A stretch of DNA of 64,000 nucleotides from an uncultured Pseudomonadales bacterium (lineage in GTDB: Bacteria; Pseudomonadota; Gammaproteobacteria; Pseudomonadales; Pseudohongiellaceae): the NCBI GenBank assembly GCA_943842505.1, contig CALTDI010000005.1, positions 62,001 through 126,000 on the forward strand, in the 5' to 3' direction. A model generated the notes under the pieces. The model did not search any database. It saw only the letters and a list, made by a program, of their open reading frames with translations, and was not told where the DNA came from. Below, in pieces: positions 1 through 9,546 of the stretch. The position numbers and the translations under genes were made by a program. Position 1 is the stretch's first letter, and each line of letters starts with the position of its first letter.

Positions 1-2
1 GG

Positions 3-347
3 TTCTGGAAGGTCTTCAAGCGCAAGAAGAATATACCCTGGCGAGGGCGGTTTATCTCTAAAGGGCGGGTTACGGACTGGCTGAAGTTGCTAGACCTGCA
101 CATCGATTCTGTTCTCTATGGTCTGCATTTTATGCCGCTAAAGATGTCCAATCTATTGCGCTATGCTACAAAACTAGAGAAATTTGGCAGTAATATACGC
201 AGCCCCTTCGGCGGGGCGTACTATATACACTGTATCAAGCAAGTTGCACCGCTTACTCCCATAGTGCCTAGATGGCGTCCGCTACGTGCGCGTTCTTCTG
301 TGATGCCCGCAACGGAAAATGTTCGTGCTAAAATCAAGCTCCATTGA
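3..347 (+). CDS. C-terminal part of a class I SAM-dependent methyltransferase (YafS-like), cut by window start
   Basis: The reading frame is open from base 3, so the gene starts upstream of the window and only about the last 114 residues are present. Before the first internal ATG (87) the frame reads WKVFKRKKNIPWRGRFIS followed by RVTDWLKLL, then a segment with FGGAYYIHCIKQV. This resembles the C-terminal lobe of the YafS-type methyltransferases that commonly precede rnhA in gammaproteobacteria. The SAM-binding motifs would be upstream and cannot be seen, so catalytic competence is untested. The assignment rests on C-terminal similarity plus the neighbouring rnhA-dnaQ order. The substrate is unknown. 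Confidence 0.65.
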   Translation, partial: FWKVFKRKKNIPWRGRFISKGRVTDWLKLLDLHIDSVLYGLHFMPLKMSNLLRYATKLEKFGSNIRSPFGGAYYIHCIKQVAPLTPIVPRWRPLRARSSVMPATENVRAKIKLH

Positions 348-373
348 TCAGGTATCGCAGATCAGGTATCGCA
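346..373. repeat. 14-bp perfect tandem duplication
   Basis: GATCAGGTATCGCA occurs twice head to tail (346-359 and 360-373), beginning over the stop codon of the methyltransferase gene and running into the short gap before rnhA. It looks like a replication-slippage duplication; no function is suggested. Confidence 0.85.
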
Positions 374-415
374 GACCTGGCAAGTACATGAATCTTAAGA
401 GTCGCCACTAGTTCT

Positions 416-853
416 ATGATGCAATCAGTCGAGATGTATACAGACGGGGCCTGCAGAGGCAATCCTGGTCCCGGAGGCTGGGGCGTATTGCTGCGTTATG
501 CAGGCGTTGAAAAGACCCTGCACGGCGGAGAGGCTATGAGCACTAATAATAGAATGGAGCTTACCGCTGTGATTAGGGGGCTAGAGGCTCTCACAAAGCC
601 TTGCAAGGTGCATATCACTACCGACTCGAAATACGTACTCAAGGGTGTCACCGAGTGGATGGCAAACTGGAAGATGCGGAATTGGCGCACAGCCAGCAAG
701 AAGCCGGTTTTAAATGTGGAGCTATGGAAAGAGCTCGACGAATTAGTCGTCAAACATGAATTAGAATGGAGCTGGGTAAAAGGGCACAGCGGCCATGTTG
801 AAAACGAGATAGCGGATCAGTTGGCAAATCTAGGGATCGATGAGCTGGATTAA
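416..853 (+). CDS. rnhA: Ribonuclease HI
   Basis: Ribonuclease HI cuts the RNA strand of RNA-DNA hybrids (R-loops, primer remnants). The 145-residue product is a single RNase H fold of normal family length. The four metal-binding acidic residues fall at the same positions as in E. coli: D10 ([14 protein letters not shown]), E48 (NNRMELTA), D70 (TTDSKYV) and D134 (NEIADQLA). The catalytic histidine H124 is in VKGHSGH. Two ATGs occur in tandem (416 and 419) and either could be used, as no strong ribosome binding site separates them. It lies 33 bp upstream of dnaQ on the same strand, the usual gammaproteobacterial pairing. Confidence 0.97.
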   Translation: MMQSVEMYTDGACRGNPGPGGWGVLLRYAGVEKTLHGGEAMSTNNRMELTAVIRGLEALTKPCKVHITTDSKYVLKGVTEWMANWKMRNWRTASKKPVLNVELWKELDELVVKHELEWSWVKGHSGHVENEIADQLANLGIDELD

Positions 854-886
854 TAGCCCGAACATCAAAGACAAAAAGAGACAGTT

Positions 887-1615
887 ATGCGACAGGTAGT
901 ACTCGATACAGAAACAACGGGCCTGGACCCTTCGCAGGGCCACAGAGTCATCGAGATCGGTTGTGTGGAGATCGACAACCGTAAATTAACCGGCAGGCAT
1001 TATCACTGTTACCTAAACCCGGGCCGGGAGATTGATGCCGCTGCCATCGAAGTACACGGGCTAACCTCCCATTTTCTCCGTGACAAACCGCGCTTCCATC
1101 AGATAGAGAATGAATTCCTGGAGTTTATCGACGGCTCGGAGCTCGTTATTCACAACGCGCCGTTCGATATCGGGTTCCTGGATCATGAGCTTAGAGCTAC
1201 CAAAACCGGTGCGACGGCAATTTCAAGTTTCTGCGGCGTGTTAGATAGTCTGTTGCTAGCAAGGGAGAAGCATCCAGGTCAGCGCAATAGCCTCGACGCT
1301 CTGTGCAAGCGCTACGGTGTCGACAATACCCAGAGGCAGCTTCACGGCGCTTTGCTCGATGCGGAGATTTTAGCCGACGTCTATTTGGTGATGACCAGTG
1401 GTCAGTCCAGTTTGTTGCTAAGCGAAGATGAATCTGAGGGCTCGAATCGCAGACGTCGGAATAAGAAGCACAATGTTCAGCGAGAGAAGATCGCGGTAAT
1501 AAAGGCGGGGGGAGATGAGCTGGCAGCGCATGAGCAAAGATTGCAAGATCTTGCTAAGAGCAGTGAAGAGGGCTGCCTCTGGTTGCAATTGGAGGCCGAG
1601 GCCCAGTCTCAGTAG
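887..1615 (+). CDS. dnaQ: DNA polymerase III epsilon subunit (3'-5' proofreading exonuclease)
   Basis: Epsilon is the editing exonuclease of the replicative polymerase core and binds the alpha and theta subunits and the clamp. The 242-residue protein shows the DEDDh exonuclease motifs in order: Exo I LDTETTG (D7, E9), Exo II HNAPFDIGFLDHE (D94) and Exo III HGALLDAE (H153, D158). The segment QSSLLL at about 173-178 matches the clamp-binding element of E. coli epsilon (QTSMAF). The tail has the basic patch RRRRNKKH and a C-terminal stretch expected to contact alpha. It begins 33 bp after rnhA and is probably co-transcribed with it. No clear terminator is visible in the 228-bp gap after it. Confidence 0.97.
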   Translation: MRQVVLDTETTGLDPSQGHRVIEIGCVEIDNRKLTGRHYHCYLNPGREIDAAAIEVHGLTSHFLRDKPRFHQIENEFLEFIDGSELVIHNAPFDIGFLDHELRATKTGATAISSFCGVLDSLLLAREKHPGQRNSLDALCKRYGVDNTQRQLHGALLDAEILADVYLVMTSGQSSLLLSEDESEGSNRRRRNKKHNVQREKIAVIKAGGDELAAHEQRLQDLAKSSEEGCLWLQLEAEAQSQ

Positions 1616-1843
1616 TCTTCTTGCTAATTCTGATAGCAAGCCTCTGAGTAACCGCAGCGGCAGCCATCACTCCCCTGAATGAGATCTATCTAGACCCTCT
1701 ATCTTGAATACAGCGCATAGAAGCTATAGTATCTTGCGCCATCGTAGTGCCCGCCTAAAAAATTCTAATGAATACAAGATCCTGTAGTTCTGAAGCGGGT
1801 AGGTTAGAAAAGGCGGCTTCATTCATTCGCTCATCGGGTATCC

Positions 1844-2668
1844 ATGTCTCAACAAGCACACTTTCTTAGCATCGAACAGTTAAGCGCATCGGATAGCTTC
1901 ATACTGTTCTATTCGTCCCGGATATTGGTAAGGGATCAGCACATCCTGTGGAATCTTAATCAGCTCAGTAAGTACTTAAATGACTCGGCAGATCTGATTC
2001 TGCTGGAGCGAACTGATGGATCGTCTGTCATCGCTGTCAGTCTGGAAGAGGATATTTCTGAGCATCTACAAGCCGAGCTCAACTCTCTCAGAAGCATTCT
2101 GCTCTTCACCGATCAAGAAAAGTTTCTCCTTGCAGGTAGAGCCAGTCAATTGATCGAATGGTATAAGAGCCATAGATTCTGCGGTACCTGCGGCAGTGCA
2201 ACTACACATCATAAGAACGAGAGAACCCTGGTCTGCGATGCCTGCTCGCTGCATTTTTTCCCTCGAATTAGTCCCTGTGTAATTATGCTAATCACTAAAG
2301 GCGAGCAAATGCTGCTGGCAAAGAGTGCGCGTTTCAACGCCAACTTCTATAGCTGTCTCGCCGGATTCATAGAGATTGGCGAGACACCGGAACAGACGGT
2401 GCAGCGCGAGGTGATGGAAGAGGTGAACGTAAAAGTTAAGAATATTCGCTATATTTCCAGTCAGTCCTGGCCCTTTCCCTCGCAATTGATGCTGGGGTTC
2501 CTGGCAGAATATGAAAGCGGCGAGATAATCCTGGAACCGACAGAGATTGCCGATGCAAAGTGGTATGACATCGATTCCTTGCCAAATGTGCCCTCAGAGA
2601 AAATTAGCGTTGCAGGAAAATTGATCCGCACGTTCATCGATGAAGTTAAGAAAACGCAGACCGACTAA
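1844..2668 (+). CDS. nudC: NAD(+) diphosphatase / RNA NAD-decapping Nudix hydrolase
   Basis: NudC hydrolyses NAD(H) to NMN(H) and AMP, and removes NAD caps from RNA in characterised homologues. The 274-residue protein has the family architecture: a degenerate N-terminal domain, a zinc ribbon with C113-x2-C116 and C131-x2-C134, and a Nudix domain with the box starting at G174 (GFIEIGETPEQ, then REVMEEVNV). The diagnostic SQxWPFPxS signature follows as SQSWPFPSQ at 206-214, which separates NudC from other Nudix enzymes. It stands alone with a 64-bp gap to sohB. The ATG at 1844 has no obvious strong ribosome binding site. Confidence 0.96.
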   Translation: MSQQAHFLSIEQLSASDSFILFYSSRILVRDQHILWNLNQLSKYLNDSADLILLERTDGSSVIAVSLEEDISEHLQAELNSLRSILLFTDQEKFLLAGRASQLIEWYKSHRFCGTCGSATTHHKNERTLVCDACSLHFFPRISPCVIMLITKGEQMLLAKSARFNANFYSCLAGFIEIGETPEQTVQREVMEEVNVKVKNIRYISSQSWPFPSQLMLGFLAEYESGEIILEPTEIADAKWYDIDSLPNVPSEKISVAGKLIRTFIDEVKKTQTD

Positions 2669-2732
2669 GCTTTGAATTACTTGGCTAATAGGCCAAAATG
2701 CTCAGGCAGCGGGCGCAACAGGAGAAATTCGC

Positions 2733-3827
2733 TTGGAATATTTGATCCAGTACGGCATGTTTTTGGCAAAGGCCGCGACTCTAGTAGTGGCTATTGTTAT
2801 CGTGCTTGGCGCGGTAGCGGCTAGTGGAAATCGTCAGCGCAAATCTGGCAGAAAAGGACATATTAGGGTCACTCATCTGAATGAACATTACGATGATTTG
2901 AAAGATACCCTGCGTCATTCGGTTCTCGAAAAAGAACAACTAAAGCAGGTGCATAAGAGCGAGAAGAAGCAGGCTAAGCTAGAGGCGAAAGAACAGGCCA
3001 AGTCAGACAAAGAGGCGGCGAAGCACGCAGACGCCGTAACTGACTCTGAGTCCGGCGAGTCAACACAGAGGAAAAAACGTGTCTATGTGCTTACTTTTAC
3101 GGGCAATATAGCTGCAGATGAAGTGACATCGCTGCGTGAAGAGATTACTGCTGTCTTAACTCTGGCTGAGCCTAGTGACGAGGTTGTCTTGCGTCTTGAG
3201 AGCCCCGGCGGAATGGTGCATGCCTATGGCCTGGCATCTTCACAATTGCTGCGAATCAAGAGTAGGCAGATACCACTCACTATCTGCGTAGATAAGGTCG
3301 CCGCAAGCGGCGGCTACATGATGGCCTGCCTGGCTGATCGACTCGTTTCGGCACCTTTCGCTATCATCGGCTCTATCGGTGTATTGGTGCAGTTGCCCAA
3401 TTTTCATCGGGTTCTAAAGAAGAACGACATCGACTACGAGATTATTAGCGCCGGTGAATTCAAGCGGACTCTTACCCAGTTTGGAGAGATCACGCAGAAG
3501 GGAAGAGACAAGGTGCAGGAAGAAGTAGAGACTATGCACGATATTTTTAAGGCTTGGATAAAAGATCATAGACCCAGCGTAGATATCGACAAGATCGCTA
3601 CGGGTGAAACGTGGGTTGGTACGCAGGCGAAGGAGCGCTATATGGTCGATGAAATAAAGACCAGCGATGAGTGCATAGTTTCTGCCTGTGAGACTGCGGA
3701 TGTCTATGAGGTCGAATACGAGCTACCAAAATCCCTGCAAGACAAGATTGGTGGTGCCTTTCAGGGCACCGTAGAGAAGTTATTTGCAAACTGGATCGGG
3801 AAATCTACGAATAATCACTTTCAATAA
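2733..3827 (+). CDS. sohB: Inner-membrane serine protease SohB (S49 family)
   Basis: A membrane-anchored signal-peptide-peptidase-type protease of family S49. The 364-residue protein has one N-terminal membrane segment (about 9-31), then a long charged, Lys/Glu/Ala-rich linker (about 70-115) predicted to be coiled coil, then the protease domain. The Ser-Lys dyad is visible: S192 in AASGGY and K244 in AGEFKRTLT, 52 residues apart as in E. coli SohB. ESPGGMVHAYG is the conserved strand before the active site. The start is TTG, chosen because AGGAG lies just upstream (about 2720-2725) and it keeps the N-terminal membrane anchor. Substrates are not known from sequence. Confidence 0.94.
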   Translation: MEYLIQYGMFLAKAATLVVAIVIVLGAVAASGNRQRKSGRKGHIRVTHLNEHYDDLKDTLRHSVLEKEQLKQVHKSEKKQAKLEAKEQAKSDKEAAKHADAVTDSESGESTQRKKRVYVLTFTGNIAADEVTSLREEITAVLTLAEPSDEVVLRLESPGGMVHAYGLASSQLLRIKSRQIPLTICVDKVAASGGYMMACLADRLVSAPFAIIGSIGVLVQLPNFHRVLKKNDIDYEIISAGEFKRTLTQFGEITQKGRDKVQEEVETMHDIFKAWIKDHRPSVDIDKIATGETWVGTQAKERYMVDEIKTSDECIVSACETADVYEVEYELPKSLQDKIGGAFQGTVEKLFANWIGKSTNNHFQ

Positions 3828-3895
3828 AACCTGTTCATCATAGAGCGGGCGCAAAAGCTCAGCTCCAAAGTAAATAAGAGAAGGCGGATAGAAAA

Positions 3896-4888
3896 TTGCA
3901 ACAATTTAAAGCATTGGTAGTAACAGAAGATGACGGAAAATTTGCCGCGCAGGTGGTTGATCGTCACGTAGACGATTTGCCAGCCGGCGATACGCTCATT
4001 CAAGTTAACTATTCATCGTTAAACTATAAAGATGCCTTGTCCTACAGCGGCAATAAGGGCGTGACGCGTCAGTATCCACACACGCCAGGCATTGATGCGG
4101 CAGGAACCGTTATATCTAGCGATGACGCAAGTCTGAGTGCGGGGGATGAGGTGTTGGTTATAGGCTATGACCTTGGTATGAATACCAGCGGTGGTTTCGG
4201 CCAGCTAATTCGGGTGCCGGCGCAGTGGGTTGTAAAGCTTCCCGCTGGTTTGAGCCAGAAACAAAGCATGATTCTTGGTACGGCAGGTTTTACCGCTGCC
4301 TTGTGCGTGGAGAAATTACTTCTTAATGGGCTGCAATCGGAGCAGGGTAAAGTGCTTGTGACAGGGGCTAGTGGCGGTGTGGGCATGATCGCCGTCGCAT
4401 TGCTTGCCAAGCTTGGCTTTACCGTGTCGGCGAGCACTGGAAAGCAAGAGGCCCATGAGGCGCTGACTAAGTTAGGTGCAGGCGAAATTGTCGATCGAAA
4501 TACGATAGGTGAGGAAAACTCTAGGCCTATGCTCAAAGAGGAGTGGGCTGCGGCGGTCGATGTGGTTGGCGGGGACACCTTGAGCAATGTTATTAAGTCT
4601 CTTCGCTACGGGGGTAGTGTCGCTGCCTGTGGCTTGGTGCAGTCGACCAGCTTCTCCGCGACGGTACTTCCTTTCATTCTCCGTGGCGTCAATCTGCTGG
4701 GTGTCGATTCCGTGCAATTACCAATCGAGATCAAGAGAAATTTGTGGAATAAGCTTGGCGCCGAGTGGAAGCTTGATACGCTTGAAGACGTCTGCGTAGA
4801 CATCGGCTTCACTGAATTAGAGGCGAGTTTGGCTCAGGTGTTGAGTGGGGGCGCTAATGGGCGCTTTGTTTTGGACCTGAATGCATAG
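3896..4888 (+). CDS. acuI: AcuI/YhdH-type NADPH-dependent acryloyl-CoA reductase / quinone oxidoreductase
   Basis: A zinc-free medium-chain dehydrogenase of the YhdH/AcuI group; characterised members reduce acryloyl-CoA to propionyl-CoA with NADPH and take part in DMSP/acrylate catabolism and detoxification. The 330-residue length is standard. Visible landmarks are the N-terminal GroES-like fold with SSLNYKDALSYSG and HTPGIDAAG, and the nucleotide-binding loop TGASGGVG (156-163). It starts with TTG preceded by a purine-rich AGAAGGCGG. It is separated by about 68 bp from sohB and converges with the antiporter gene on the other strand. No DMSP lyase gene is nearby, so a DMSP role is inference only. 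Confidence 0.85.
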   Translation: MQQFKALVVTEDDGKFAAQVVDRHVDDLPAGDTLIQVNYSSLNYKDALSYSGNKGVTRQYPHTPGIDAAGTVISSDDASLSAGDEVLVIGYDLGMNTSGGFGQLIRVPAQWVVKLPAGLSQKQSMILGTAGFTAALCVEKLLLNGLQSEQGKVLVTGASGGVGMIAVALLAKLGFTVSASTGKQEAHEALTKLGAGEIVDRNTIGEENSRPMLKEEWAAAVDVVGGDTLSNVIKSLRYGGSVAACGLVQSTSFSATVLPFILRGVNLLGVDSVQLPIEIKRNLWNKLGAEWKLDTLEDVCVDIGFTELEASLAQVLSGGANGRFVLDLNA

Positions 4889-4902
4889 CAAATAGAACGT
4901 GC

Positions 4903-6063
4903 CTAATCCCGTCGTAATTTTGGATTGATGGCGATCGGGGTAGGGCACAGCAGCACTACGATATAGGAAGAAACCAGGAAAGTAATTATCGCGGCACCCT
5001 GTATCGTCAGTGAGGCAGTCTCACCTATTACTCCAGACTGTGTCGCGACGAAGGCTATCAACAAGGAAAATTCACTGATTTGCCCTAGGCGCAGACCTGC
5101 ATCCCAGGCAAGCCTGTCCTTCTCACTAAATCTCTTCAGTAGATATCTGAATACCACCGGTTTGATCAGCAACACTGCCGTGGCCAGCACGACGCAGGCT
5201 AGGATAATGTCCGGTAATAAGGACAAGTTAAATTGCGCGCCCAGTGTGAAGAAAAATAAAATCAGAAAGAAATCTCTTAGGGGTTTTAGCCTATCGGCGA
5301 TATACAGCGAGATAGGGCTAGTCGCCAGGGCTACCCCTGCGACGAAAGCCCCAATCTCTGCAGAGAGTCCCAGCGCCGCTCCCAGTTCCGATAGTCCCAG
5401 GCACCAGCCTATTGCTAGCAGAAAAATATATTCCTTGAAGTGATCGAAACGCGCAATTAGCTTGATGAGTACATATTGGGTGGTAAAGTAGGCGAATATC
5501 AACAACAGCGGGAAGGCGATCAAGACCCTAAGTGCGGCCGATTGTTGCAGGTTTCCTGCGTCCAGAAAGGTGATTAGGAATATCGCTATGAAGTCCTGCA
5601 TTAGCAATATGCCAACCATCAATTCTCCCATATGCTTCTGGTGCAGCACGGTAGTAGGCAAGAGTTTAATGCCGATGATGGTGCTTGAAAATATCAGGCT
5701 AAAACCGATTACCAGGCTTTCGATCTGACTGAAGCCAAACAGTAATCCCGTGCTATAGCCAAGAATGACGAAGACCAATGAGCTTGCGAGAGTGACGAGA
5801 AAGGTCTTGCGTAGAGTGGAGATGAGTTTGCTGGGCTGCATATCCAGGCCCAGGAGAAACAGCAGGAAGATGATGCCAAACTCGGCAATATCGGTGAGAA
5901 GGCTGGCGTCTGAAATATAGGCTAATCCATAAGGCCCGAGCAGGGCACCTACGCATATATAGGCTACGAGCAGGGGTTGCCGAAAAAATAAGGCTATTGT
6001 CGAGAGTACCGCCGCACCGCTGAAGATGAGGAAGAAGGAGAAGAGTAGGGAATCTGATTCCAT
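4903..6063 (-). CDS. CPA2-family cation:proton antiporter (KefB/KefC membrane domain only)
   Basis: A polytopic inner-membrane protein of 386 residues made almost entirely of about 11-13 hydrophobic segments. It matches the Na+/H+ exchanger (CPA2) fold; conserved stretches include LLVAYICVGALLGPYGL, EFGIIFLLFLLGLDM and GQISEFSLLIAFVA. Unlike full KefB/KefC it lacks a C-terminal RCK/TrkA-N nucleotide-binding domain, so it belongs to the short antiporters, probably moving K+ or Na+ against H+. It is the last gene of the leftward metH-cysI-DUF934 run, 39 bp after the DUF934 gene, and may be co-transcribed. The transported ion cannot be told from sequence. Confidence 0.85.
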   Translation of the reverse strand: MESDSLLFSFFLIFSGAAVLSTIALFFRQPLLVAYICVGALLGPYGLAYISDASLLTDIAEFGIIFLLFLLGLDMQPSKLISTLRKTFLVTLASSLVFVILGYSTGLLFGFSQIESLVIGFSLIFSSTIIGIKLLPTTVLHQKHMGELMVGILLMQDFIAIFLITFLDAGNLQQSAALRVLIAFPLLLIFAYFTTQYVLIKLIARFDHFKEYIFLLAIGWCLGLSELGAALGLSAEIGAFVAGVALATSPISLYIADRLKPLRDFFLILFFFTLGAQFNLSLLPDIILACVVLATAVLLIKPVVFRYLLKRFSEKDRLAWDAGLRLGQISEFSLLIAFVATQSGVIGETASLTIQGAAIITFLVSSYIVVLLCPTPIAINPKLRRD

Positions 6064-6102
6064 TGCGTTGGGCGTTTGCTAGTAGTACTCGACTATAGCC
6101 AG

Positions 6103-6603
6103 TTAGCGCCGCCTGAACAAGGGAGTGGGTTCTGCGATTGTCGCCTGATAGTTTGTGCTGAAGTCCTCGAACGCATTCAGGCACAGGTCTGCGTCCTGAT
6201 CGTTGCGCAGCTCGAAGCTATCGAAACCGCACTGTGCCATATAGTACAGCTGGTCACGCAGGACATCGCCGATGGCGCGTACCTCACCCTTATATTCATA
6301 GCGCTGTCTTAGTTCTCTAGCGTTTGTGTAGGAGCGGCCGTCGGAAAATACCGGGAAATTGAGCGCTATCAGAGGCAGCCTATGCAGCCCATTTCCGATT
6401 TCGGAGATATCTTCGTCTGAATTCAGCCAGATGGCTATATTGCCGCCGTAGTCGTTAAGCTCTTCTCGGTAAAGCTTCCAGAATTTGAATGGCACGATAA
6501 AATTCCTGCCAGGTACCGCTTGCAGTATCTCTGGGCCGGTCGCTACTTTGAGTAGCGTCCATTGATTGTCCATGACGGCATCTTTACTAATCAGCTTTTG
6601 CAT
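6103..6603 (-). CDS. DUF934 protein, partner of sulfite/nitrite reductase
   Basis: A DUF934-family protein found next to CysI/NirA-type hemoprotein reductases in proteobacteria, and thought to assist sulfite reduction, though its chemistry is unproven. A longer frame opens at 6633, but the ATG at 6603 is preferred: AAGGAG sits 7 bases upstream and the product then begins MQKLISKDAV, giving about 166 residues. Typical features are the WLNSDED strand and the C-terminal FDSFELRNDQD motif. The start overlaps the end of cysI by 17 bp, indicating translational coupling. The linkage to cysI supports a role in sulfur assimilation. Confidence 0.85.
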   Translation of the reverse strand: MQKLISKDAVMDNQWTLLKVATGPEILQAVPGRNFIVPFKFWKLYREELNDYGGNIAIWLNSDEDISEIGNGLHRLPLIALNFPVFSDGRSYTNARELRQRYEYKGEVRAIGDVLRDQLYYMAQCGFDSFELRNDQDADLCLNAFEDFSTNYQATIAEPTPLFRRR

Positions 6604-8245
6604 AGACTTTCTCCTTGAATGGGTCCAGACCAATTCGATTGTATGTGTCTATAAATTTTTCGCCTTCATGGCGTTTATCTTTGTAGACACTGACGATGTT
6701 CTCTACAACGTCTGGAATTTCTTCCTGAGCAAAGGAGGGGCCTATAATTTTTCCAAGGCTCGCCTCATTCTTCGATGAGCCGCCAAGGGAGACCTGATAG
6801 TATTCTTCACCTTTCTTATCCACGCCCAGAATACCAATATTTCCAACGTGGTGGTGTCCGCAGGCATTCATGCAGCCAGAGATATTGAGATTCATCTCGC
6901 CAATGTTGCATAGCTCTTCATGATCATTAAACTTACGCTGAATTGCCTCGGCGATAGGTATGGACTTGGCGTTTGCGAGTGCGCAAAAATCTCCGCCGGG
7001 GCAACAGATGACGTCAGTGAGTAGCCCCAAGTTGTGACTAGCCATAGCACCAGTCTTTAATTGTTTCCACAGTTCGTAGAGTTGGTCTTGTTGCACATCG
7101 GCCATGACGATGTTCTGTTGATGGCTTATTCTAATTTCCCCAAAGCTGTATTGATCGGCCAGATCCGCAATTTGTTCCAGTTGCCTGTCTGTAACGTCGC
7201 CTGGTGCAACACCTGTCTCTTTAAAGCACAGGGTGACGATAGAGTAGCCTGACTTTTTGTGTGGTTTGACATTCTGCGTATGCCAAGCGGCGAAGAGCAA
7301 ATCGTTTCGTAGATTTTCGATGAGCGCTGCGGGGCTGTCTGGCAGATCATCGTAGTCCGGCGAATTGAAGAAGCCCAGGCAGCGATTGAGTTCTTCGTCT
7401 GTGAGCATGAGGGCGGAGTCTTTGATCAGTTCCCATTCCTGAAATACTTTGTTCTGGAACTCTTCGACACCAGTTTCTTTTACCAGTATCTTGATTCTTG
7501 CCTTGTACTTGTTATCACGGCGACCTTCCCGGTTGTAAACCCTGAGGATGGCCTCGAGTGCGGTGAGTAGATGTTTCTTCTCAACGAATTCGAAGATTTC
7601 CTGCCCTATAACAGGTGTGCGTCCAAGCCCGCCACCGGCGAGAATGCGAAAGCCTATCTCCTCGTTTGGTCCTTTGACTATATAGATGCCGATGTCATGT
7701 ACCTGGGTTGCAGCCTGATCTATAGCAGTTCCACAAACGGCGATCTTGAACTTTCGCGGTAGGTAGGCAAACTCCGGGTGAAAGGTTGACCATTGACGAA
7801 TGATTTCGCAATAGCCTCTGCTGTCTTCCAGTTCATCAACGGCTACGCCGGCAAACTGGTCGGTAGTTGTATTTCGTATGCAGTTGCCACTGGTTTGTAT
7901 CGCGTGCATTTCTACTTCTGCAAGGTCGGCAAGTAGGTCTGGAACGTCATTGAGATGTGGCCAATTAAACTGGATGTTCTGCCGAGTCGTGAAGTGTGCA
8001 TAGCCTTTGTCGTAGTGGTTGGCTATATAGGCGAGCTTTCGCAGCTGCCTTGAGCACAGCATGCCGTATGGAACCGCAATGCGCAGCATCGGCGCCAGAC
8101 GCTGTATATAGAGACCATTCTGCAATCGCAGTGGCAAGAACTCGGTATCGCTAAGCTGGCCGTCCATGTAGCGCTTAGTCTGGTCGCGAAACTGCGCGAC
8201 TCTTTCTGCCAGCATCTGCTGGTCGTATCCATCGTATCTATACAT
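6587..8245 (-). CDS. cysI: Assimilatory sulfite (nitrite) reductase hemoprotein subunit
   Basis: A siroheme/[4Fe-4S] reductase that carries out a six-electron reduction of sulfite to sulfide (or nitrite to ammonia). The 552-residue protein shows the duplicated ferredoxin-like/reductase-half structure. The cluster-siroheme cysteines near the C-terminus are C415-x5-C421 (CCPGGDFC) and C458-x3-C462 (SGCMNACG). FTTRQNIQF at about 85-93 and ISHQQNIV at 373-380 are the paired substrate-side motifs. Sulfite rather than nitrite is favoured because it is coupled to a DUF934 gene and follows metH by 50 bp. There is no cysJ flavoprotein in the window, so the electron donor is probably ferredoxin or encoded elsewhere. 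Confidence 0.9.
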   Translation of the reverse strand: MYRYDGYDQQMLAERVAQFRDQTKRYMDGQLSDTEFLPLRLQNGLYIQRLAPMLRIAVPYGMLCSRQLRKLAYIANHYDKGYAHFTTRQNIQFNWPHLNDVPDLLADLAEVEMHAIQTSGNCIRNTTTDQFAGVAVDELEDSRGYCEIIRQWSTFHPEFAYLPRKFKIAVCGTAIDQAATQVHDIGIYIVKGPNEEIGFRILAGGGLGRTPVIGQEIFEFVEKKHLLTALEAILRVYNREGRRDNKYKARIKILVKETGVEEFQNKVFQEWELIKDSALMLTDEELNRCLGFFNSPDYDDLPDSPAALIENLRNDLLFAAWHTQNVKPHKKSGYSIVTLCFKETGVAPGDVTDRQLEQIADLADQYSFGEIRISHQQNIVMADVQQDQLYELWKQLKTGAMASHNLGLLTDVICCPGGDFCALANAKSIPIAEAIQRKFNDHEELCNIGEMNLNISGCMNACGHHHVGNIGILGVDKKGEEYYQVSLGGSSKNEASLGKIIGPSFAQEEIPDVVENIVSVYKDKRHEGEKFIDTYNRIGLDPFKEKVYAKAD

Positions 8246-8295
8246 TACTTTCTATAACTCGCTATCTACCGCTGTCGACTGGAAATTTGCTGCGC

Positions 8296-9546
8296 TTAAT
8301 CCAAGTTTGGAGTGAGCAATCTTGTCATCTCAGCTATATCTTTTCCATTTCTATTCGTCAGGTCGTCGACCTGTTCTTGACTAATCTTTCCTACTGAGAA
8401 GTATTTCGACTCTGGGTGAGAGAAATAGAAACCACTGACACTTGCTGCGGGGCTCATGGCAAAACTCTCACTCAATTCGATCTGAATTTCCTCTGCGGCA
8501 TTCAACAGAGAGAACAATGTTTCTTTCTCTGAATGATCGGGGCAGGCGGGGTAGCCAGGCGCCGGTCGTATGCCGCGGTATTTTTCGCTTATCAAATCTA
8601 CTGTGGACAGTGTCTCAGCAGGTTCATAGGCCCAGAATTCTTTGCGTACACGTTCGTGCATATGCTCGGCAAAGGCCTCGGCTAGTCTGTCTGCAAGGGC
8701 CTTGACCATGATTGCAGTGTAGTCATCATTCTCGGCGGCGTATTCGGCGGCAAGTTCATCTGCGCCAATACCCGTGGTGACAGCAAATCCACCGATATAA
8801 TCTGTTCCGCATTCCCCATTATCGACAGGTGCTATGAAATCTGCCAAACATAGGTTGGCAAGTTCTTCCTCTTTAGGAATTTGCTGGCGCAGGAAATGTA
8901 ATTTCTCGATAGCGCTTCCCGATTCATCCGCAGCATAGAGTTGGACATCATTATCTGCTGTCTTATTTGCCGGCCAGAAGCCGATTACCGCTTTTGCAGT
9001 TAGCAGCTTCTCATCGACTATCTTCTTCAGGAGTGCCTGAGCATCGGCGAACAGATCTGTCGCTGCCTTTCCCACCTTCTCATCCTCAAGTATGGCCGGG
9101 TATTTGCCAGCGAGGCTCCAGGTGATGAAAAAAGGCGTCCAGTCAATGTAATCTACTAGCTGGCTCAGAGGGTAGTCGTTGAATACCTTGTTGCCTAGGA
9201 ATGCCGGTTTGGTAGCGGCGTAGTTTTTCCAGTCCAGTTTCAATGCATTGGCATTGGCATCTGGGTAGGACAGTAACTTACGCTTGTTCGATCTGTTTGC
9301 TGTACGTTCTCGAATAACTTCATACTCGGCGCGAATTTTCCCCGCGTAGTCTGGCTTGTTGTCTTCATTTAATAGGGTGCTGACAACCGACACGCTTCTG
9401 GATGCATCGGGCACGTAGATTGTGCTGTCGTTCTTATAGTGCTGCTCAATCTTAACCGCCGTGTGCGCCTTCGATGTAGTGGCGCCTCCAATGAGAAGCG
9501 GGATATTGAAATCCAGGCGCTGCATCTCTGCTGCGACATGTACCAT
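8296..9546 (-). CDS. metH: Methionine synthase MetH, C-terminal fragment (downstream of a 1-nt frameshift)
   Basis: This frame carries the rest of the B12-binding domain and the whole SAM-binding reactivation domain of MetH. It continues homology from about base 9558; the listed ATG at 9546 is only the first internal methionine (SLDEMVHVA). Landmarks are [36 protein letters not shown] and the activation-domain signature [17 protein letters not shown]. It ends at TAA 8296 with the typical LTPNLD tail. Joined to the upstream fragment after removing one base, the protein is 1230 residues, against 1227 in E. coli. On its own it would not be a functional enzyme. Confidence 0.9.
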   Translation of the reverse strand: MVHVAAEMQRLDFNIPLLIGGATTSKAHTAVKIEQHYKNDSTIYVPDASRSVSVVSTLLNEDNKPDYAGKIRAEYEVIRERTANRSNKRKLLSYPDANANALKLDWKNYAATKPAFLGNKVFNDYPLSQLVDYIDWTPFFITWSLAGKYPAILEDEKVGKAATDLFADAQALLKKIVDEKLLTAKAVIGFWPANKTADNDVQLYAADESGSAIEKLHFLRQQIPKEEELANLCLADFIAPVDNGECGTDYIGGFAVTTGIGADELAAEYAAENDDYTAIMVKALADRLAEAFAEHMHERVRKEFWAYEPAETLSTVDLISEKYRGIRPAPGYPACPDHSEKETLFSLLNAAEEIQIELSESFAMSPAASVSGFYFSHPESKYFSVGKISQEQVDDLTNRNGKDIAEMTRLLTPNLD

